A stretch of DNA of 64,000 nucleotides from Platerodrilus igneus. Lineage: Eukaryota; Arthropoda; Insecta; Coleoptera; Lycidae. The translations under genes and the position numbers were made by a program. The stretch covers positions 4,424,501-4,488,500 of the forward strand of contig JARFIW010001108.1 of the NCBI GenBank assembly GCA_036346225.1, in the 5' to 3' direction. The notes beneath the pieces were generated by a model, which was not told the DNA's origin, did no database searches, and saw nothing but the letters and a program-made list of their open reading frames with translations. Below, in pieces: positions 1-9,529 of this stretch. The stretch's first letter is position 1. Every line of letters starts with the position of its first letter.

Positions 1-1584
1 TCTTTTCGAATTCCATCCAAGTCTCTAAAAGAATATATAAATGAATGAGTACATCTTGAGTTGTAATTACCATTTGCAGTATTTCTTTTTTTGACAATCT
101 TTAAAGTTGAGTTTCGAAAAAATTGATTTGTACTTGATTTGCCATCGTTCATAATTGGTTATTAATATCACAACAGTGAGGAGCAGACATTTTTTCATTG
201 TACTTTTTTGCATGCAAAACAACTTTGTTTTATTATGTACTTATTAATAATTTTTTTAAGTGACACTTCTTTCGGCCATATTGTCATTGATTCATTTTCG
301 TTTACTCATGTAGCTATTTTTTGTATAATTTTTTTACGATACGTTTAACGCAACTATTTCTATGGTATGAATATATTTAAAAAATTAATATAATCCGTGT
401 CTGGAGTAACATTGTTAATTCTCACATTTGATGTGGAATTATATTTTACAACAGTATTATGTTTATTTTATTACTATTAGCTCAGTATTTATTACAACTT
501 GACATATTTTCTTCAAAACCAGAGCTAGATTCCAAACTTTTAACAAAATAACAATTTTTATCCATGTCATCAAATACGTTTGATTCTACATCTAACTACT
601 TATTTACAAAAAGATTTTCTGTTTGTTTCACAAGTGTCTGATTCAAGACAAGATTCACCAACAATTTACCACATCGGTTAATATATGACCTCTCTAAAAA
701 TAAATATTTACTACAATACATTAATATCTAGAATGCAAAGACAATTTTTAAAGTCCTGTATGGGTATAAGAATTTATTTCAAGTTATTCACATTTAATAT
801 CATATGCCGAGATTTTGTTGTCTCTGGGAGATATCCATCTTTAATATTCCTTGCAGCTACGTTATATTCAATGTTTAGTCAAACTGAACCTCATATCAAC
901 CATCCCTCTTGTGATCAAGTCCGCCTTGGTCTATTTGCACGTCTCTCTACATGTTGATGTTAACTCATTACCGTTTCCGTTTTCCAAGAAAATTAACTTT
1001 TAATCTCAATTGGATATAATGATTGTCCTCAAGTTTCTCTTCTACTCTGTTATAGATGGTTTTTATATTATTTCTCAATCTTGTTATTGAGTTTATAACA
1101 GACACATGAGGAGTACGAGTTATACCATGTAACTTACGTAGGTGTATATTTTTATTTCTTTATCTGAAGGTATATAAATACATACATTTTATTGCGATTT
1201 CGGCTGAGAATATATAGTTCGCACCAGTGCGGTTCGAGTTTTTAGCTGCTGTGCAGTGCAATGCATAATGCTCCGAGTGCAAAAATGCCAAGTCAAGATA
1301 TTGCAAGTTTCGGTGCAACGAATGTTGGCAATAAATTTACATAACCTCAATTTTGAGTGTAGCGTTGTGGCGAATATTTTTGCAGAAAAGTAATTATTTA
1401 CAATAGAATTGTATTATAATGAACAACAAAATTATGCTTATTTCTTAAAATTCCCATTATACCGTAACTTTAGATCAAAACACCTATGATGAAATTACAG
1501 GTGAGTATAAACACCTTTTATGATAAACACAATCATTTAAGCAGGTTCTTAATTGGTTTATTGAATTGCAGCCAATACGTATGA
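1..1584. other. AT-rich stretch without a recognised gene
   Basis: I see no coding region I can support. A 90-codon open frame at 685-957 has no recognisable domain and ordinary AT-rich composition. The part from about 1213 to 1330 is a little richer in GC and carries several GTGC/GCAC words. It may be the outer end of the PIF/Harbinger element whose two gene relics follow. Confidence 0.4.
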
Positions 1585-2262
1585 AAGTATTCCGAACTAT
1601 GTGAAAGCATTACAGGCTCGTCTTATGTTGCCAAAGATCCAATTAATACACTATTATTTTCTTTTGATAACGAAGCTTACCTCAATGTAGATATTGCAGA
1701 TAGTCAACATGATAATTCGATCACAGAAGTTAACCAGGATAGCTGCTGGAGCGAAGCTACCACCAAATCGCTTCTGGATAAATATGAACAATACTGAGTA
1801 TTAGTGTGGCCATCAAAAAAATTTAGGAACAAGAAAGATATGTGGGTAAAAATGTCAAAAAATATAGTCAATTTATTAAATATTCAGAAAAGTGCAACTT
1901 AATGTGGGAATAGATATAAAACGATATTAAAGCGTAAAAAGAAAACTACCGACCACAATAGAAGAACAGGAAAATCACCGCTAGAAGACCCATGTAAGTC
2001 GGAATTATTAAAAATAAGTGCGATAGATGATAGTTTGCAACCAGAGGTGCTCATTGGAGTGTTGTGAAAAATATATCAAATGTTGCAATGAAAACTGATC
2101 ATAGTGTACGTCTAAAAAAGAAGCATTGAAGAAGTTCTTTTGGAAATTGCCGAAAAAAGAGAAGAGGGTAGAAATAAAAGATATGTTGTAAAAATGAATT
2201 TACTATGCAGTTCAACAGAAAAGCAGTGTCCTGATACTTCCAGCTTCAGTCTAGTTCAAGAG
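1585..2262 (+). pseudogene. Decayed Myb/SANT-like DNA-binding protein (probable second gene of a PIF/Harbinger transposon)
   Basis: One frame carries a clear Myb/SANT-like (trihelix type) DNA-binding domain from about 1747. It opens WSEATTKSLLDKYEQY, continues with a KKFRNKKDMW segment and ends in CGNRYKTILKRKK. In-frame stops at 1795 (TGA) and just before CGNRYK (TAA) break it, and a further stop falls near 2066. After a frame change the C-terminal helix is still readable (LLEIAEKREEGRNKR, about 2135-2185), which is typical of the charged tail of these proteins. PIF/Harbinger elements usually encode such a Myb-like protein beside the transposase, where it helps the transposase bind DNA. The HARBI1-like relic at 4855-3935 on the other strand is the likely partner. 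Reading the pair as one element is inference; the domain call itself is strong. Confidence 0.75.
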
Positions 2263-2423
2263 TGACCATATATAATAATGTTTATTGAGAATGTATTGTA
2301 AGTTTACATCTTTTTATTCTACATAATGTGAAAAATAGGTTAACTAATGCGTAAAGCATATAGAAGTTCTGCAATTGGCAGTTCCATATCTACGTTGTAT
2401 CATTTCATAATAAATAATAAAGT

Positions 2424-2693
2424 TCAAGGTCCCGGGTTCGAATCCCGACACGGTCCGCTTGAAAAATGTTAAGCGAGCATTTTTCACAAAAATACACCCT
2501 TGTTCGGATGAGAGGTAAAATGGAGGTTCCGCGTGTGAGTGTTGTCACGCACGTTAAAGATCCCCACCTTGCTTGGAACAGCAAGGGTTCGGCAAAATTC
2601 CAAATTTTCCAAGTAAAAAAAAACTCGTTTCCTGGCCAGTGTAGTACCTTCGGGTGGAGCATTGGAAAATCACATGTAAAGTAGGTTCTGGTT
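2424..2693 (+). mobile_element. tRNA-derived SINE, copy 1 (5' truncated)
   Basis: Begins inside the tRNA-like head at CAAGGTCCCGGGTTCGAATC, so the box B (GGTTCGAATCC) is intact while box A is missing. The body is shared with the copies at 2694 and 28940. It includes the segment CACGTTAAAGATCCCCACC and ends in ...AATCACATGTA plus GTAGGTTCTGG. The next copy follows directly in the same orientation. No poly(A) tail is present. Long open frames on either strand here are repeat sequence, not genes. Confidence 0.8.
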
Positions 2694-3002
2694 AGGAGGC
2701 TTCGTGGCGTGGTGGTATGTTTGTGACTACTACGCCCAAGGTCCCGGGTTTGAATCCCAACACGGTCTGCTTGAAAAATGTTAGGTGTGCATTTTTCATA
2801 AAAATACACCTCGTTTGGATGAGAGGTAAAATGGAGGTCCCGTGTGTAAGTGATGTCACGCACGTTAAAGATCCCCACCTTGCTTGGAACAGCAAGGGTT
2901 CGGCAAAATTCCAAATTTTCCAGGTAAAAAAAAACTCGCCTCCTGGCCAATGTAGTACCTTCGGATGGAGCATTGGAAAATCACATGTAAGTAGGTTCTG
3001 GT
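2694..3002 (+). mobile_element. tRNA-derived SINE, copy 2 (full head)
   Basis: The 5' head GGCTTCGTGGCGTGGTGGTA resembles a tRNA 5' arm and box A, and GGTCCCGGGTTTGAATCCC is box B. Together they form an internal RNA polymerase III promoter about 45 bases apart. The tRNA-unrelated body matches copy 1 base for base over most of its length and ends at the same GTAGGTTCTGGTT junction. The anticodon arm does not fold as a working tRNA, so this is a SINE and not a tRNA gene. It sits directly upstream of the Merlin relic. Confidence 0.85.
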
Positions 3003-3035
3003 TTATATTGGAAGTATTTTACCAAAAACTATTGT

Positions 3036-3546
3036 TGTATTGATTAAGTACTAGAAGAATGGTACATAATCAAATCAGTCAAAATCAGTGGACCTGGGCA
3101 TGTTGTAGAAATTGATGAATCTACATTTGGCAAACGTAAATACAATCATGGACATAAATTGGAAGGTTATTGGGTTTTTGGTGGTCTAGACCGAAACACA
3201 GGACAGATCTTCCTAGTCGCAGTAGAAGATAAAACCGCCGAAACACCTGTTGAGATAATAGAGCAATGGATTGAGAAAGGGGGCGACGATAATGTCAAAC
3301 TGCTGGAAATCCTACCCATATTTGGAAAACTAGGATACTCACCTCATCATTAATCATTCAGTGAATTTTGTTGACCCAACCTCCGGTGTTCACATGAATT
3401 GAACCGAAAGTACTTGGCGCCATGTAAAACGATTTGTGCCTCATTACAACCGGAGAAAACCTCAGTTTCCAAGATACCTTGCTCATTACATGTTTTTGAA
3501 AAAATGTAAAACTGAAAATGTTGACGAATTGACAGAATTTTTTTAA
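3036..3546 (+). pseudogene. Merlin-type (ISXO2/IS1595-like) transposase relic
   Basis: The frame starting near 3066 reads VEIDESTFGKRKYNHGHK, then GYWVFGGLDRNTGQIFLV and VEDKTAETPVEIIEQWI. This is the DDE domain of the ISXO2-like family, which includes eukaryotic Merlin transposons. The first catalytic Asp is in EIDES (3114-3116). The part expected to hold the second Asp (DCWKAY-like) is lost or frameshifted around 3300-3350. A second frame then reads HSVNFVDPTSGVHMN, a stop, TESTWRHVKRF and YLAHYMFLKKC, which matches the C-terminal third with its catalytic Glu (TEST). The fragment is about half the usual length, and the N-terminal zinc-binding part is missing. I did not locate inverted repeats, so this is a dead relic. 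Confidence 0.85.
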
Positions 3547-3934
3547 TTTGTTAGCATTATTAAGGTTGATACCCAGAAACCATGCAATGTAAATTAATTT
3601 CAATACAAATGTTAATTGTTGTAAATGTTAAAGTTGTAAATTAAACAGATTTTCAGATTTTGAACCGCTTATCCACACTCAGATGAGTCAACTTCTTACG
3701 TTAGGCATGAATACCGAATTTGCATTGCATAGCAATGCAATGCATCAAGTCTAAAATTGCTCCCGTTGTCATATAAGTTGCATATGAAAATAGGAAAAAT
3801 TTTAAAAGTTTGCGCGGCTATACCGGCACAGCCGATAATTTCCACGGAAAATCGATTACAAATTTGAAATTAACATTAAAAGTACTATCATTTAGCGCCA
3901 TAAAATTAAAGAAATTTTGACGGTACGAATACTA

Positions 3935-4855
3935 GGTTTGTTCCATAAAAGATAGTTTAAAACACAACTATCATGGACTTTCCCTGATGACCTGTAAAAA
4001 CGTCTAAAAATATTTTGTTTGCATCACAAATGCTTTGCAACGTTAAACTTGGAACATATGTCTGTTGGTGTAAGTTGATTTAATTTTGTGCGCTGGAGTT
4101 TTTATATGAATGTAACTTCCGTCAATGCAACTAGAACCTGTGGGTAACCTGATATATTTACAATGGATGTAATAAAATTAGAACAAAAAAGTAACATTTA
4201 CCTCACTATATGCATGAGCTATATCGCCCTTTTGGTCATTTGTTTTAGGAAATGTTATAACATTAGGCAATATGAACATTAAGTAATCCATCACTCTAGA
4301 TTGGACTTCGGTAAAAGATGACACTGACATATTGAATCTGCCAGCCGCATACAGCATTAAACCTGAAAATTTAAAAGCGTTGCTTTTTAATCTACTTAAT
4401 GATAATACTTATACCTACCACAATAAACGTAATACGTGAAATTCTGCAGTTAGTGGTTTCGTGTCTCCATGATTAAATTTTGGAAAAAATTTGCTTTTTG
4501 TATAGCGTAGAAGTCTGAAGTGGCTTCTAAACTGCAAAATAACAGGATATAGGACATACACTGATTTAATATTTAGTCTAAATACAAATCATTAATTACT
4601 TTACTACCTATTATCATTAGAACAATTGATGAAATATAAAACAATAATTATGTAAGCCGAGCGGACCTGGGTATCTTCTAGTTTTGAAACCACTTCTATG
4701 TAATTTTCCATTTTAGGAATATTTTCAGCACGTTTACTTTTTAGCACAATTGGCAGTTCCTCATCACTTTCTGATGATGCAGATGATTTTAAAAGCTGAA
4801 TTGCCATCCCAAATATGTAAGAATTATTTGCCGAATTGCTTGACATTTCCAACAT
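3935..4855 (-). pseudogene. PIF/Harbinger (HARBI1-like) transposase relic with introns
   Basis: Reading right to left, a first exon (ATG at 4855) encodes an acidic leader ending KLEDTQ near 4660. A second, from about 4532, reads FRSHFRLLRYTKSKFF and ends LRLLW before GTAGGT near 4418. A third (about 4363-4203) reads GLMLYAAGRFNMSVSSFTE and ITFPKTNDQKGDIAHAY before GTAAAT. A fourth (about 4155-3935) reads GSSCIDGSYIHIKTP, YTNRHMFQV and, after a one-base shift, LQSICDANKIFLDVFTGHQG. These match the HARBI1/DDE_4 family in order, including the Asp of CIDGSYIHIK and the Asp of FLDVFTG. The first intron has no canonical donor, the last junction is out of phase and the C-terminus is gone, so the gene is dead. 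Real introns argue against an RNA-derived copy. Confidence 0.8.
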
Positions 4856-5499
4856 TTTGTTTTGTCCAGATAGGAACAGTCTCTGGAAGTCAGTTCCAAA
4901 ACATGCGCACTAAATACAAGTTCGAAAATTGTCAGGTGAACACACATATAGCACCGAGTGCACCTGAACGCATCCAGGCAAACACAAAACATGCACTCAT
5001 TTAAAAAAAGTGCGCACTAGGGTGACCGGCCGAAATCAGTATTCTATTCAAATCAAATCAAACTTATTCCCAATGAAAAGATTACATCATCTGTGTAACC
5101 ATACACTTCTATATTCTGATTTTCAGTGTCTAGTTTGTCACATTGTAGTAAAGTATATCTATGATTTTTCTTTATGATAATTGCAACTGTCTATTAACAA
5201 ATATGTCCTATTGTTTGGAATTTATTAAATAAACTTCCTAAAGCTCATATTTGGGGTGCATGTTAATAAGTTCACTGTCATTTCCTTTATAATTCTGAAA
5301 GCTTTTTTCAACCATAAAAGTTTATGGTTACAATTTGTTTGTTTATTCTTATGGTTTAAAAATAATTAACAACAATTTATTTAAGGTCCAATATGTATTT
5401 ACCAGATATAAAATGATTATCTTGTTGGTTTTAAATTTAATTCGAATACAAATACAGATTTAATTGCAAGCCTTGTTGTTAAGCACAATTCAACATGAA
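4856..5499. other. AT-rich spacer, possible PIF/Harbinger terminus
   Basis: No gene is seen. Around 4990-5025, the GTGCGCACTAGGGTGACC stretch resembles in reverse complement the CACCAGTGCGGTTC stretch at 1221-1236 near the outer side of the Myb/SANT relic. This is a weak hint of decayed inverted ends. The rest (5040-5499) is plain AT-rich sequence. Confidence 0.3.
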
Positions 5500-6988
5500 A
5501 TTTAAAATTATACAGTTTGTCGATTCTAGATTAATTCATTCTTTCTTTCACCTCCAAATTATTATTAGTGTAACATGGTCGCGTTACATCCGTCTTAAAA
5601 AGTTCACTTCATATTCGTCTTCCTGGAAACTCCACCAGTGTAAATTCGTCCTGGACAGAATCCCTTGTAAGTCTGTCCAACTGGTCTCATACGTTTAGCT
5701 GATCTTCTTCCTTAAGCTCTTTATCTATTGTACTGTTCTCGCGTTCTAAAACTATGGAGTTATCAGATTCAGATGTAAAGCTGTCTTGTAATATTTTTCG
5801 CATCACTGGCTTTGTTCCCTTTTTTACAACCTTTTTATTTCTAGTTTTTTTTGTCAATTTTTCCATTATAATTTCGTCCTTTTCTAAAGGGTCCATTGCA
5901 ATTTAGCATCTGCCCTTTCGTCTATTTCTGACATTTTCTCTAGGCAGCGCTTTTAACGGTAGTCGAAGATCTGTTGGAGTTATGAAGTGTTCTTGATTTG
6001 CTATCTGTGGTTTGTTTTCCAACCATATTTGCCGCATTTGCCTGGGGTTTGACATTGGTTCTATCTGCAGTATTAGAGGGGAATGATAGGTTCATTAACA
6101 GAGACAATTTAAAATGCTTTTTGCGGTAAGAGGATGATCAATAACTGAGCTGGGCAAAAAATCGCTCTGTGAAAAACGATCGATCAAGGAGAAACATTCT
6201 TATTTTCCAGAAAGAATTTGTGATTGCAACAATAGTCATGATTTTTTGATACTCTACACCAATGAAAACGCCCACATTGTATATTGTTACGGGATGACCA
6301 AGGTGACTCATCATCCATGAATTCATGCTTGCATTGTAAAAAGTTTTTAAAGATTTGAATAAGTTGACATCATGGGCTGTGTTTTATGAGATGAATGCCG
6401 TGATAATGTGATAATTGTAATTCCATTGGATTTTGCCAGAATCAATGATTATGTAGACAAATAGGAGCCATGATTATCAAAAATTAAAAGCGATCGATTG
6501 ATTATCTGTCTATGATGAATTATTTTCTACAAAGTGTTTCATGACTTCTGAAAATAGTTTGGAATTTATCCATCTGCTGGTTGCTACCAAACCAAGAGGT
6601 GTACCTCTTGTCATGTAGTTTTTGAAATTCTTTCTGGGAAAAACCATGACCGGTGGTAGTGCCTGACTGCTGGCACAAACTATTGCACATATTGTTGATA
6701 AAGTACTGTTTTACCACTCGTTACTTACAAAAACCTTCTTATGCCTTTTGGTGCTAATACTTTAGGTGCTTTTTGAACAGTAGTTGTGGCTATTTAGTTC
6801 ATATTATAAATACGTGCTCCATTGGAGAAATAAGGATTATGTTTTAGAATGACTTCTAGGTTATTAAAGTATTTATCTATGCTTGGGCTATTAAAACCTG
6901 ATGCTCATGCTAAGCTGCAACTCTGGAGCTCTAGGCTCAGGATGCTACTTGCGAAAAAACTGCAAAGTCGCTCAACACCAGTAATTTT
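5500..6988 (-). pseudogene. pogo/Tigger (Jerky-like) transposase relic, central and C-terminal part
   Basis: Reading right to left: FNSPSIDKYFNNLEVILK (about 6900) is the linker after the DNA-binding domain. GARIYNMN then a stop (about 6805) stands where the family has a VDE/TG-type first catalytic Asp, now Asn. Next come KAPKVLAPKGI, a frame change, and VPAVRHYHRSWFFPER. LLIFDNHGSYLST (about 6500) carries the second Asp in DNH, followed by SNGITIITL. MNSWMMSHLGHPVTIYNVG (6326 down) and ITNSFWKIRMFLLDRSFF follow. A Lys-rich tail near 5880-5690 ends in EFTLVEFPGRR and, in another frame, YEVNFLRRM. The order matches pogo/Tigger transposases. The N-terminal helix-turn-helix part is at 12455-12096, displaced by the Penelope-like insertion. 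Many stops and frame changes show it is dead. Confidence 0.85.
6977..6988. repeat. Left target-site duplication of the Penelope-like element
   Basis: ACCAGTAATTTT here and ACCAATAATTTT at 12084-12095 are direct repeats with one mismatch, placed exactly where the inverted arms stop matching. On the minus strand the repeat is part of the pogo gene (…KIIG|VERL…), and removing the insertion plus one copy keeps that reading frame open across the junction. Confidence 0.75.
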
Positions 6989-7318
6989 TCTTAATCTTTT
7001 TTGGGAATCAAACCATTCATAGTTGCTAAAATTGTTTTTATTTACGTTTCGATCCATGACCTAGAATCATTGTCAAAATAATACAAATTTTAAGTTTGAC
7101 ATTAATTGCATAAATTGAAGGTGGCTTTGATTTATTAATGTTTGATATATTTGGCTTGAATACATTAGGTGAAAATTCTAAAGTGTAGAAGAATAAGTGC
7201 TTTAAATTTGTGTTGTGCCTTGGGAGCGACTCTGAGGTAGTCAACATGCTTAACGTGAAATCAGCTGATTAATTTTTATATAGTTATATTTCATATAAAT
7301 TCAATAACTTAAGAATAG

Positions 7319-7458
7319 AAAATAGTATATTACATACCGCACAGGGAAGTAGATCATTACAGCCGAGTGCTGGTTAGATTCCCGAAGCGTGCAGCGCCAA
7401 AGGTAGTTATGGGCACGAGGCTGTAATGATCCTTCCCGCAAGGTATGTATACTATTTT
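7319..7458. repeat. Imperfect hairpin at the left end of the Crypton insert
   Basis: The left side AAAATAGTAT...ACATACC...GGAAG...GATCATTACAGCC is matched in reverse by GGCTGTAATGATC, CTTCCCGCA and GGTATGTATACTATTTT on the right. Inner parts (CCCGAAGCGTGCAGCGCCAAAGG) pair less well. The whole is about 140 bp, the size of a small foldback/MITE. Confidence 0.65.
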
Positions 7459-7481
7459 ACTCACAATCGGTTAGTAAATAT
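7457..7481. repeat. Inverted repeat of the Crypton insert, left copy (right copy 8947-8970)
   Basis: TTACTCACAATCGGTTAG plus TAAATAT here is the reverse complement of ATATTACTAACCGATTGCG plus AGTAA at 8947-8970, with one mismatch and one inserted base. The right copy is at the extreme right end of the insert. Cryptons are generally described without terminal inverted repeats, so this pair is notable. Confidence 0.7.
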
Positions 7482-7652
7482 AAATAAGTGTCAAATCATT
7501 TTAATTTTTATATAATTTGATAAATTATTTCATCAAAGACATCTGTGAGACCGTTGCTAGGGTACATTATGTTTGTTAATTTTGACATAATATTGTATGA
7601 GTTACCTCTATACCGCATTGTTAAAGGTTGTATTTGTACTTTGACACAGAAT

Positions 7653-8749
7653 ATGTCCGACAGTGACATTGATTGTACTCCACCCGTGCTGCAGAAAAAG
7701 CTACTGAAGGCATGATTCCAGAAAAAAGCCGGGCGAGATACAAAAGCACTTACGAAATATATAGTAAATGGTGCATAGCTATAGATGTGCAGCATACTTC
7801 TGAAACGGTACTCCTTGCGTATTTTTCTGAATTAGCTAATCAAAATAAAGTCTCCACGTTATGGTCAAGATACTCAATGTTGCGAGCACTATTAAATATT
7901 AGGTGTAATGTTGATATCAGTAATTATGTCAGGTTGCAAGCATACTTAGAAAGGCAGAATGTGGAATACAAAGCTAAAAAGTCAAACGTATTATCAGAAG
8001 CAGACATCTATAAATTTCTAGATGATGCTCCGATAGAATATCTTCCTCAAACAGTATACATTTTAATTTCTTGAGTGCATATTAATTATATGTTTAATTC
8101 ATATTTCGTTTAGGTTGCTTTGATTATTGGCATTTCTGGAGCCTGCAGGTGCGATGAACTTCAAAAAATGAAAATAAGTGATCTAGATATTTTGCAAAAT
8201 CGAATTATAATAGTGATTCCTGTAACGAAAACTTACTCATCCCGTACATTTGTAATTACAAAACCGGAATGGATAAATATAATAAAGCAATACTATGATC
8301 TTCGTAATAACATTGAATCTGAAAGCTTTTTTTTTGCAAATAAGGATTGGCAAAGTAACACGGCAACCTTTTGGGCATAATGCTATCAGAAATTTTCCAA
8401 AAAAAATAGCAACGTATTTGAAATTAAAAAATGTTATTGGATTTACAGGCCATTGTTTTAGACGTACGTCAGCGACATTACTAACAAATACAGGTGGGGA
8501 TATTTTACAGTTAAAAAAATTAGGGGTTGGAAATCCAGCACTGTAGCCGAAGGCTATGTAGAGAACTCATTACATGGACAAGTAAAAATTGCTAATATGT
8601 TGTCGCATGTAGAAAATCCAGGAACGTTGGCTACTTTATCGACTTCTGAAACTCAACAATATAATTTTCAGCATCAGCATGGTCTTATTTTAACACTTAA
8701 CAATACTCAGAATTCTAATGTAACAATTAATATATACAATTCCAAATAG
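7653..8749 (+). pseudogene. Crypton tyrosine recombinase, one intron, three frameshifts
   Basis: ATG at 7653 (MSDSDIDCTPP). A one-base shift near 7685 leads to AAEKATEGMIPEKSRARY, the N-terminal core-binding domain (KWCIAIDVQHTSETVLLAYF). An intron at 8054-8113 (GTATAC...TTTAG, 60 bp, phase 0) joins PQT to VALIIGISGACRCDEL, which holds the first catalytic Arg. A shift near 8345 leads to GKVTRQPFGHNAIRNF and then GHCFRRTSATLL with the His and second Arg. A missing G at about 8525 precedes GWKSSTVAEGYVENS, which holds the Tyr nucleophile. It ends INIYNSK and TAG at 8749. The R-HxxR-Y set is complete. The order and motifs are those of insect Crypton recombinases, which cut and rejoin DNA through a covalent Tyr link. 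Only a few shifts separate it from an open gene. Confidence 0.85.
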
Positions 8750-8857
8750 ATTTTGCTTTTATATTAAATAAGTACAGAGTTGTTTGTTGTTAATTAACTT
8801 TAAAAATCATGATTTAATGCAATAAGAAAGTGACACTTGCTAACCGGGAATGTGACA

Positions 8858-8892
8858 CTTGCTAGCCAGGAAAATACTTTCCTGGCTAGCGG
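8858..8892. repeat. Hairpin near the right end of the Crypton insert
   Basis: GCTAGCCAGGAAA and TTTCCTGGCTAGC form a perfect inverted pair around a few bases. The upstream repeat GTGACACTTGCTA occurs twice (about 8832 and 8849). It may be a transcription end or a recombinase-binding site; its function is unknown. Confidence 0.6.
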
Positions 8893-9130
8893 GAAAAGTG
8901 AAGTAAGTGAGTCGCTTCCCGACTGTATTGAAGGGTATAAATACACATATTACTAACCGATTGCGAGTAAACATTTTTTAACATGTTTCTATTTATACGA
9001 TTGAGAGGATGATTATTAAAGAAGTGTGCGATTACGTTACCGTAATGATTAGGCAGTCATTTTTTATATTTATCCAGAGGTGGAAAATTCATTATGATTT
9101 AGGCTACCTCTTTGGTAAATTTTAACATGA

Positions 9131-9410
9131 TTCTGAGGCGACCCTATGACGGATTTACACTTGTCAGATACCAATGTTGTTCTATGAATATTTTATATGG
9201 TTCTGAGGCGATCCTAAGTTAGGTTCACACTTGTCAGATACCAATACTGTTCAACAAAGATTGTATATGGATCTGAGGCGACCCTATGGCAAGTTTACAC
9301 TCGTCAGATACCAATGTTGGCCAACGAAGATTGTATATGGTTCTGAGGTAACTCTATGGCGGGTTTACATTTGTCAGATACCAATGCTGTTTTATGGGAG
9401 CTGCTAATAT
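9131..9410. repeat. 70-bp tandem repeat, four copies, in the left Penelope arm
   Basis: TTCTGAGGCGACCCTATG recurs at 9131, 9201, 9271 and 9341, each followed by a TTTACACTTGTCAGATACCA-type segment. The spacing is exactly 70 bases. The right arm has only one unit (about 11495-11560, reverse complement), so copy number differs between arms. Unit drift between copies is modest. Confidence 0.85.
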
Positions 9411-9529
9411 GCCTATTGTTATGTAATTAGTTATTGTATGTATAAATAGAAATCATGTATCTAGGGTGTATTTCATGTTAATATTGCAAGGAAAACCCAG
9501 AAAAAACTTGCAATGCTACCTAGATATTG

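Larger units (their letters stand above)
7319..8972 (+). mobile_element. Crypton-type transposon (tyrosine recombinase) inserted in the left Penelope arm
   Basis: Comparison with the uninterrupted right Penelope arm (reverse complement of about 11710-11730) gives the empty site. That arm reads ...TTGAAAA then ACATTTTTTAACATG, whereas here GAAAA (7318-7322) is followed by about 1.65 kb before ACATTTTTTAACATG resumes at 8971. The insert carries one gene, a tyrosine recombinase (7653-8749, +). Its left end is an imperfect hairpin (7319-7458). A near-perfect inverted pair lies at 7457-7481 and 8947-8970. A second hairpin lies near 8858-8890. Whether the left hairpin belongs to the Crypton or is a separate small insertion cannot be told from this copy alone. 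Confidence 0.75.

Noticed and set aside
685..957. 90-codon ORF as a gene
   Set aside because: No motif, AT-rich composition, no supporting context.
2694..2770. tRNA gene
   Set aside because: Box A and box B are present but the arms do not fold as a tRNA and the sequence runs into a shared SINE body.
2405..2973. Long minus-strand open frames (181 and 93 codons) with internal repetition
   Set aside because: They are antisense translations of the two tandem SINE copies; the repeated peptide mirrors the repeat, and no family is recognised.
9131..9410. CRISPR-like array
   Set aside because: The units are contiguous 70-bp repeats without unique spacers, inside a eukaryotic retroelement. The arrays at 32690 and 42134 were rejected for the same reason.
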